A stretch of DNA of 10,024 nucleotides from Methylovulum sp. (GTDB lineage Bacteria > Pseudomonadota > Gammaproteobacteria > Methylococcales > Methylomonadaceae). The stretch is from positions 1 through 10,024 of the forward strand of contig JACXTQ010000319.1 of the NCBI GenBank assembly GCA_016919605.1. The letters run 5' to 3'. Numbering within the stretch: the stretch's first letter is position 1; each line of letters starts with the position of its first letter. Below the pieces are notes generated by a model. That model did not search any database and had not been told where the DNA came from. It was given only the letters and a program-made list of their open reading frames with translations. Positions 5,189 through 10,024 of the stretch are shown one piece after another. The position numbers and the translations under genes were made by a program.

Positions 5189-6922
5189 ATGAACGCCCGC
5201 CTAACACCTTGTTTACCTTTTCGCCGCCATGCTTTAGCGCTCGCGCTCGCTTTGGCCTGCCACGCCTTGCCCGCAGCCACCCTGAATGTCAGTGGCGCCT
5301 GTACACTCTTTAGCGCCATCGCCAACGCCAATACCGACAGCGATAATGATGGCGCAAACGTTGGCTGCCCGGCGGGTAGCGGTGCCGACACGCTCAATCT
5401 GACAGGCAACGCCACCTATACCCTGGACAACTTGTTGCCTCATGTCATCAGCACTATCACCATCAATGGCAACCGTGCCACCATCGACAGCAAACCCCAC
5501 TATTCAAGCGCGTTTTATGTCAGCAATACGGGCAAATTGACCATCAACAAACTGACCATCAAAAACGCCTCTGCCCAAAAAGGGGCAGGCATCTTTAACC
5601 AAGGGCTGTTGCAACTGAATGACAGCACCGTCACCGGCAACAGCGTCTATCCCGTCTGCGATTACTACTGCTTTGGCAGTTACGGCGGCGGGATTTTTAA
5701 CAGTGGCACGGCAACCCTCACCAACAGCACGGTCTCCCATAATAGCGCCGATGCGGGTTATTCAATCAATGGCGACAGCGGACGCGGTGGCGGTATTTAT
5801 AATAATGGGGTCATGACCCTCAGCAACAGCAGAGTGACTGACAACCAGGCCATCGGTAGCCATAATCGCGGTGAAGGCCTGTTAGGTGGCGGCATTCTCA
5901 ACTTCGGCACCATGACCCTCACTGATAGCACTATTTCCGGCAACAGCGCCGATGACCAGGGTGGCGGCATCCGTAACCGTGGCACGATGACCCTCACCAA
6001 TAGCACTGTTTCGCACAATAGCGCCACCTTGGCGGGCGGTGGCATTTATAGTGGCCATTTTTTGTATTCAAAGGCCAAATTGACTGTCACTAACAGCACC
6101 ATTGCCAATAATAAGGCCGCAGGGGGTGGCGGGCTTTTTAATGCCCAAAGCCTCAGCCTAATCAACAGCACCATATCCGGCAACCAAGCCACCAACAGTG
6201 GCGGCGGTATCGTCAATAACGGCGATTTGAGCCTGACTCACAGCACCTTAGCCAACAACCGCTCGGCAGCCGCTAAAGGCGGAGGTATTTTCAACCTCCG
6301 CAATCTGACCTTGACCAATACCCTGATAGCCAACAGCCAGAGTGGTGGCGACTGTGTCAACAAAAATGCGGGGATCACCACGGTACAAGGCATTAATTTG
6401 GTTGAAGACGGCAGTTGCAGTGCGGATATGATGGGTGATCCGAAATTAGCGCCGCTGTTGGACAACGGTGGCGAGACCGCCACCCATGCACTGCAAGCCA
6501 ATAGCCCGGCGCGTGATAGCACTAACAAACCGCTGTGTGCCGCCCAAGACCAACGCGGTATCAGTCGCCCACAACCGACAGGTGGCGGTTGTGATATCGG
6601 CGCGTTTGAGCGTCTGACCAGCATCCCTAACACCGTCATCAGCGTAGTGCACTTTTTTGATGACAGCCTGCTCAATGGTGGCTTAAGCGCAACCGGCAAG
6701 GGCAGTCAACGTAGCACGGCCTTGCGCAACCAGCTTTGGGTTGCCGGACACTATAAAGCCCAAAACTTGCCGAGCACCGCGTGTAACCAACTCAACCGCA
6801 CCCTAAAGCATATTGACACCGACAATCAACCAGATGCCAACGATTACGTCACAGGCAACCAGGGCAGTGCTTTGGCCGCCAAGATCAACGACTTAGCCGC
6901 CACATGGTCTTGCCCGTCGTAA
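5189..6922 (+). CDS. Secreted right-handed beta-helix protein with choice-of-anchor Q region
   Basis: This 577-residue exported protein is probably a surface or extracellular structural or adhesive factor; no catalytic motif is visible. Residues 1-30 are a signal peptide: basic FRRH, an Ala/Leu-rich core, and a cleavage site near LPAA. A CSLREA-like N-terminal segment follows (CTLFSAIANAN, 38-48, then GCPAGSGADTLNLTG, 59-73). Residues 132-385 hold nine beta-helix coils of the form GGGI-x-N-x-G-x-x-x-L-x-N-S-x-x-x-x-N-x-A. Next is a choice-of-anchor Q region (416-474): DPKLAPLLDNGG, then THALQANSPARDS, DQRGISRPQ and CDIGAFE. The last 100 residues are helical and resemble a FIMAH domain (HFFDDSLLNGGLS, 488-500). 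The mature protein has ten cysteines, spaced as if paired. GAGGAA (5177-5182) supports the start. It stands alone between housekeeping genes, so it is probably a lineage-specific addition. Confidence 0.88.
   Translation: MNARLTPCLPFRRHALALALALACHALPAATLNVSGACTLFSAIANANTDSDNDGANVGCPAGSGADTLNLTGNATYTLDNLLPHVISTITINGNRATIDSKPHYSSAFYVSNTGKLTINKLTIKNASAQKGAGIFNQGLLQLNDSTVTGNSVYPVCDYYCFGSYGGGIFNSGTATLTNSTVSHNSADAGYSINGDSGRGGGIYNNGVMTLSNSRVTDNQAIGSHNRGEGLLGGGILNFGTMTLTDSTISGNSADDQGGGIRNRGTMTLTNSTVSHNSATLAGGGIYSGHFLYSKAKLTVTNSTIANNKAAGGGGLFNAQSLSLINSTISGNQATNSGGGIVNNGDLSLTHSTLANNRSAAAKGGGIFNLRNLTLTNTLIANSQSGGDCVNKNAGITTVQGINLVEDGSCSADMMGDPKLAPLLDNGGETATHALQANSPARDSTNKPLCAAQDQRGISRPQPTGGGCDIGAFERLTSIPNTVISVVHFFDDSLLNGGLSATGKGSQRSTALRNQLWVAGHYKAQNLPSTACNQLNRTLKHIDTDNQPDANDYVTGNQGSALAAKINDLAATWSCPS
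5582..6343 (+). repeat. Nine degenerate beta-helix coil repeats within the coding sequence
   Basis: The coils begin near residues 132, 166, 200, 233, 258, 283, 312, 338 and 364 of the beta-helix protein, so the spacing is roughly 25-34 codons. They share GGGI at the start and NST-x-x-x-N-x-A at the end. Two coils are close at DNA level (5714-5749 and 5990-6025 encode the same peptide, TLTNSTVSHNSA) but differ at several silent third positions, so this is old protein-level repetition and not a recent tandem duplication. Confidence 0.85.
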
Positions 6923-6936
6923 TGGAAAGATAGGTT

Positions 6937-7215
6937 TTACTTTGCCGCCCGTTGCCGCCGCGCCTCTTTAGGGTCATGAATTAACGGGCGGTAGATTTCC
7001 ACCCTATCGCCTGTTTTTAAAGGCTGCTCCAAGGCCGTGACCCGCCCGAAAATCCCGACCGTCAGCGTTGACCCCGCCAGCTCAGGGCAACGCGACACTA
7101 TCTTAGACGCTTCAATGGCCATCGCGACCGTGGCCGGAGACGGCAACTGCAACGCCAGCAGGATGTGTTGACCGGGCGTGGCATAGGCCACTTCAATGGC
7201 TAACAGCTCAGACAT
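6937..7215 (-). CDS. rnfH: RnfH family ubiquitin-fold protein (RatB)
   Basis: This 92-residue protein belongs to the RnfH/UPF0125 family, which has a beta-grasp (ubiquitin-like) fold. In E. coli the homologue is encoded next to ratA; its molecular role is not settled. Family hallmarks are IEVAYATP (7-14), VGIFGR (53-58) and the very conserved end GDRVEIYRPLIHDPKEARRQRA (69-90). I chose ATG 7215; a longer reading starting at 7401 lies entirely over ratA. The start overlaps the ratA stop by eight bases and has only a weak ribosome-binding site, which points to translational coupling. It is the last gene of the transporter-ratA-rnfH unit and ends 14 bases from the convergent beta-helix gene. No rnf genes are nearby, so the name reflects the family only. 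Confidence 0.92.
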   Translation of the reverse strand: MSELLAIEVAYATPGQHILLALQLPSPATVAMAIEASKIVSRCPELAGSTLTVGIFGRVTALEQPLKTGDRVEIYRPLIHDPKEARRQRAAK

Positions 7216-7639
7216 AGACTTGCTTGGCGCGGTTGGTGAAAGAGCTGACCATCGTATTGCAGATTTGGTTAAATACCGCTCCGAACGCCAAGCTGGCGAT
7301 TTTACCGGACATTTCAAATTCCAAATCCAAGGTGATTTTACTGGCATCTTCACGCAAGGGCATAAAATTCCAAACCCCTTCCAGATAAGAAAACGGCCCA
7401 TCCAGCAAAGACACGGTTATTTTGCCGCCTTGGTCAATGCAATTGCGTGTGGAGAAAGATTTTTTAAAACCACCTTTGGAGATGGACAATTCCGCTTCAA
7501 CTATATCATGGGCGCGTTTGAGGATGCGGCTACCGCTGCACCACGGTAAAAATTGCGGATACGCTTCAATATCATTGACCAAGTCAAACATTTGCTGGGC
7601 AGAAAATTTGACCAAGGCGCTTTTTTGTACAACCGTCAT
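7208..7639 (-). CDS. ratA: Ribosome-association toxin RatA family (START-like, COQ10-type)
   Basis: This is a 143-residue START/polyketide-cyclase-fold protein. In E. coli RatA was reported to bind the 50S subunit and block 70S assembly; the fold is shared with mitochondrial COQ10, a coenzyme Q-binding protein, so a lipid or quinone role is an alternative reading. Matching segments include SALVKFSAQQMFDLVNDIEA (8-27), YPQFLPWCSGSRIL (27-40), LLDGPFSYLEGVWNF (78-92) and the C-terminal MVSSFTNRAKQVY (130-142). I chose ATG 7639, two bases after the transporter stop, because AGGAG (complement of 7650-7654) lies ten bases upstream and the family starts here; a start at 7717 would add an unrelated segment over the transporter gene. 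It overlaps rnfH by eight bases. smpB lies nearby on the opposite strand, as in E. coli. Confidence 0.93.
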   Translation of the reverse strand: MTVVQKSALVKFSAQQMFDLVNDIEAYPQFLPWCSGSRILKRAHDIVEAELSISKGGFKKSFSTRNCIDQGGKITVSLLDGPFSYLEGVWNFMPLREDASKITLDLEFEMSGKIASLAFGAVFNQICNTMVSSFTNRAKQVYV

Positions 7640-7641
7640 CC

Positions 7642-9000
7642 TTAAAGCACTCCTACAACATGTAAAAAAACGAAAAAGACCCCCGCTGGTGCCAGATATT
7701 TGATAAGCAAATGCCAAACCTGGTACTGTGGTTTAGGCAAGTCCAGTTCGGCTTCGCTGTGTTGCGAGACCATCATCCAACCTGCAAAAATAGCAATCGC
7801 AAAACCGCCTATCGGCAACATCAGGTTGGCGGTCACATAATCGATCAAGTCGAACAACGTGTGTCCAAACAGCTTAAATTCCGACCAGCTATTAAAAGAA
7901 AAGATACTGACAAAGCCAATAGCCCACGTCACCAAACCCGCCCAAAGCGCGGCTTTTTCGCGGCTAAAATCACGGGTCTCAATCAGCCAAGCGACCGCCG
8001 GTTCAATCAGGGCGACCGATGAGGACAGCGCCGCCAGCACCAGCATGACAAAAAACATAATCCCGAACAGCCAGCCGCCAAACATTGAACCAAAGGCAAT
8101 CGGCAAGGTCTCAAAAATCAGTCCAGGGCCTGCGTCAGGCTGCAAGCCATTGCTAAACACAATCGGGAAAATGATGATACCCGCTAATAACGCCACTACC
8201 GTGTCGGCCAAGGACACAATCAGCACCGTTTCGGTAATAGACACTTTTTTTGGCAGATAAGCGCCGTAAACCATCACTGCCCCCATGCCCAACCCCAAAC
8301 TAAAAAAAGCTTGGCCCATCGCCACCAACACCGAATTGCCCGTCAATTTACTAAAATCGACGTTAAACAAAAAATGCAAGCCTTGGAAATAGCCAGGGGT
8401 GGTCATGGCATAGCCGACCAATAAAATCAGCAGCACAAACAAGCTCGGCATCAACCAACGCAGGGCTTTTTCCAAACCGTTATGGATACCCTGTTTCACT
8501 ATCCACATAGTCGCCAACATGAACGCACTATGCCAGAAAATAAGCTGGATAGGGCTGGCGATAAAATCGGCAAACAGTTGTTTGACCGCACCGGCATCCG
8601 CGCCAAAAAAACTGCCGGTGAAGGCTTTCAAGACGTAGGCCGATGCCCAACCGGCAATCACGCTATAATAGGATAAGATTAAAATACCGGCGATAATGCC
8701 CATCCAGCCCAAATAATGCCAGTGTTCATCGGCCTGGGCTTCAGCGGTCAGGCGCTCCATCGTGGTGATCGGATTATGCCGTCCCCGGCGGCCCATCAGG
8801 GTTTCCGCCATCATAATAGGTGCGCCAATCAGCGCCACGCACAGCAAATACACCAGTACAAACGCGCCGCCGCCATGCTCGCCGGTGATGTACGGAAATT
8901 TCCAGATATTGCCCAAACCCACGGCGGAACCGGTGGCCGCCAAAATAAAGGCAAAATGGGATGACCATTCGCCTTGGGGTGATTTTTTTATGTCTGTCAT
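7642..9000 (-). CDS. Sodium-dependent transporter, neurotransmitter:sodium symporter (SNF) family
   Basis: This 452-residue membrane protein belongs to the LeuT-fold NSS family, which couples Na+ uptake to import of amino acids or similar small molecules. TM1 carries the signature GSAVGLGNIWKFPY (24-37), with the unwound GLGN segment that forms part of the sodium and substrate sites. TM6 has GQAFFSLGLGMG (229-240), and TM8 has LAALSSSVALIEP (322-334). About 11-12 hydrophobic helices can be counted, and the last segment (429-452) is hydrophobic to the end. The substrate cannot be read from the sequence. ATG 9000 is preceded by GAGG (complement of 9008-9011) at seven bases. It heads an operon with ratA two bases downstream, an unusual partner; it may set ratA expression. 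Confidence 0.93.
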   Translation of the reverse strand: MTDIKKSPQGEWSSHFAFILAATGSAVGLGNIWKFPYITGEHGGGAFVLVYLLCVALIGAPIMMAETLMGRRGRHNPITTMERLTAEAQADEHWHYLGWMGIIAGILILSYYSVIAGWASAYVLKAFTGSFFGADAGAVKQLFADFIASPIQLIFWHSAFMLATMWIVKQGIHNGLEKALRWLMPSLFVLLILLVGYAMTTPGYFQGLHFLFNVDFSKLTGNSVLVAMGQAFFSLGLGMGAVMVYGAYLPKKVSITETVLIVSLADTVVALLAGIIIFPIVFSNGLQPDAGPGLIFETLPIAFGSMFGGWLFGIMFFVMLVLAALSSSVALIEPAVAWLIETRDFSREKAALWAGLVTWAIGFVSIFSFNSWSEFKLFGHTLFDLIDYVTANLMLPIGGFAIAIFAGWMMVSQHSEAELDLPKPQYQVWHLLIKYLAPAGVFFVFLHVVGVL

Positions 9001-9136
9001 GTTATAGCCTCAAAGCCCATTTTAATTATTATCATCGAATTATTATCGCGTAAAATAGCAAAATTATGCCGTTGCGTCAGTTTTAAATTTAAGGCCGACG
9101 GCAATCCTTTTACCCATTAAATGTCCTTCCCGCCCT
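9001..9136. other. Divergent promoter region between the transporter operon and smpB
   Basis: This 136-base AT-rich gap must hold promoters for both directions. Candidate -10-like hexamers include TAAAAT (9051-9056) on the + strand and GATAAT-type sequences on the - strand, but none has a convincing -35 at normal spacing, so I call no promoter. There is no purine-rich ribosome-binding site before the smpB ATG. No small RNA or gene is evident. Confidence 0.5.
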
Positions 9137-9622
9137 ATGGCCGATAAAAATTCTAAAAAAGCGAAATCCCAACAAAATTCGACGATTGCCGTCAACCGCC
9201 AAGCCACCCATGAATACTTCATAGAAGAGCGTTTTGAGGCGGGGCTGGTTTTACAAGGCTGGGAGGTCAAAAGCCTACGGGCGGGTAAAGTGCAACTGAA
9301 AGAAAGCTATGTGGCGATAAAGCGCGGTGAAGCGTGGTTGTCGGGTGCGCATATTTCCGCGTTATTGTCAGCGTCCACACATATCAACCCCGAAGCGGTG
9401 CGTTCGAAAAAGTTGCTGCTCAACCGTTATGAGCTGAATAAACTGATCGGTGCGGTCGAGCGCAAGGGTTACACCTTAATCCCTTTGTCGATGTATTGGA
9501 AAAATGGCCGCGCCAAGCTGGAAATTGGTTTGGCAAAAGGCAAGCAACTGCACGATAAACGGGCGGCCTCTAAAGACCGTGACTGGCAGCGTGAAAAAGC
9601 ACGAATTATGAAAAAAGGCTAA
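9137..9622 (+). CDS. smpB: SsrA-binding protein SmpB
   Basis: SmpB binds tmRNA and brings it to stalled ribosomes for trans-translation; the tagged products are then recognised by SspB, also encoded here. The 161-residue length is normal (E. coli has 160). Signatures run from N to C: ATHEYFIEERFEAGLVLQGW (23-42), EVKSLRAGK (43-51), KLLLNRYEL (91-99), a YWKNGRAKLEIGLAKGK segment (119-135), and the C-terminal HDKRAASKDRDWQREKARIM (138-157), the tail that enters the mRNA channel. The basic N-terminus is typical. The start at 9137 fits homologues, but the bases before it are pyrimidine-rich (TCCTTCCCGCCCT) with no ribosome-binding site. A hydrolase gene starts six bases after the stop. No ssrA (tmRNA) gene is visible in the window. 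Confidence 0.97.
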   Translation: MADKNSKKAKSQQNSTIAVNRQATHEYFIEERFEAGLVLQGWEVKSLRAGKVQLKESYVAIKRGEAWLSGAHISALLSASTHINPEAVRSKKLLLNRYELNKLIGAVERKGYTLIPLSMYWKNGRAKLEIGLAKGKQLHDKRAASKDRDWQREKARIMKKG

Positions 9623-9628
9623 GCGGCT

Positions 9629-10024
9629 ATGAATAAGCATCCTAACTTATTATCGGCACAAAACAGCGTTCTGGTGATGGTTGACATACAAACCAAGTTG
9701 ACGGCGGTCATGGCAGAAGCCGACCTGTTGCGCAAAAATACGGCCATCTTATTGACCGCCGCCCAACATCTGGCGGTTCCGGTGCTGGTCACGGAACATT
9801 ATCCCCAAGGCTTGGGTCATACCGAACCTGAATTGCTTGAAAAACTGCCCGAACATACGCCAATTTTTGCCAAAACCGGCTTTGCCTGCACCGCCGCGCC
9901 GGGCTTTACCGAAGCGTTGCAAACCTGTGGCCGTAAACAAGTTATCCTGGTCGGCCAAGAAACCCATATCTGCATCTTACAAACCGCTTTAGACCTGCTC
10001 TTTAGCGGTTATCAGGTACACGTT
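9629..10024 (+). CDS. Isochorismatase-fold cysteine hydrolase (3' end outside window)
   Basis: This open frame runs off the window after 132 codons. It is an isochorismatase-family hydrolase of the YcaC-like kind; such enzymes cleave amides or related bonds through a catalytic Asp-Lys-Cys triad. The expected residues are visible: D19 in LVMVDIQ, K82 in FAKTGFAC, and C115 in GQETHICILQTALDL. The substrate-loop segment VTEHYPQGLGHTEPEL (54-69) also fits. Family members are usually about 180-200 residues, so roughly the last third is missing here. No signal peptide or membrane helix is seen, so it is probably cytoplasmic. AAAGG (9614-9618) lies ten bases before the ATG, inside the end of smpB, and only six bases separate the genes, so cotranscription is likely. 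The substrate is unknown; a link to smpB function is not implied. Confidence 0.88.
   Translation, partial: MNKHPNLLSAQNSVLVMVDIQTKLTAVMAEADLLRKNTAILLTAAQHLAVPVLVTEHYPQGLGHTEPELLEKLPEHTPIFAKTGFACTAAPGFTEALQTCGRKQVILVGQETHICILQTALDLLFSGYQVHV

Noticed and set aside
4948..5415. 155-codon open frame on the - strand over the intergenic region and the start of the beta-helix gene
   Set aside because: It overlaps the signal-peptide region of a well-supported gene, has Ala/Leu/Pro-rich composition typical of antisense frames, and matches no family I know.
5582..6343. CRISPR array or DNA satellite
   Set aside because: The repetition is at protein level, in frame, with varied spacing and silent differences; it encodes beta-helix coils.
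7640..7717. Longer ratA start at 7717
   Set aside because: The added residues come from the end of the transporter gene in another frame and match no RatA; ATG 7639 fits both the family start and AGGAG.

Overview
This window looks like a stretch of gammaproteobacterial core chromosome carrying one accessory gene. The neighbourhoods petABC-sspA-sspB and smpB opposite ratA-rnfH are typical of Gammaproteobacteria, and the protein sequences match that group: SspB ends in LRIVK, cytochrome b has PVWY at the Qo site, and a DUF1820 protein is present. Base composition is moderate and even. A methanotroph-type lineage (Methylococcales) is possible, but that is an impression and not shown by the sequence.

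Layout. 22-2742 (+): petA, petB and petC, the cytochrome bc1 complex (Rieske protein, cytochrome b, cytochrome c1), with overlapping or abutting starts and stops. 2743-2887: a gap with an imperfect hairpin and an extended -10 promoter. 2888-3925 (+): sspA and sspB (RNA-polymerase-associated stringent starvation protein and ClpXP specificity factor). 3956-3979: a GC-rich hairpin between convergent genes. 3983-4847 (-): a Nudix hydrolase followed by a DUF1820 protein. 4848-5188: a 341-nt AT-rich gap with a palindrome and a potentially pseudoknotted leader. 5189-6922 (+): a secreted right-handed beta-helix protein with a choice-of-anchor Q region and a FIMAH-like tail, the accessory gene of the window. 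6937-9000 (-): a neurotransmitter:sodium symporter family transporter, ratA and rnfH in one tight operon. 9001-9136: divergent intergenic region. 9137-9622 (+): smpB. 9629 to the window end (+): an isochorismatase-fold hydrolase cut off by the window edge.

How the genes work together. PetABC moves electrons from ubiquinol to cytochrome c and pumps protons. SspA/SspB and SmpB/RatA belong to stress-related control of transcription, protein degradation and translation. The beta-helix protein is a probable surface or extracellular structural or adhesive factor. No mobile element, CRISPR array, tRNA or rRNA was seen. The regions most worth a second look are the structured leader and modular architecture of the beta-helix gene, the long C-terminal extension of cytochrome b, the KR (not RR) Tat signal of PetA, and the transporter placed between smpB and ratA.
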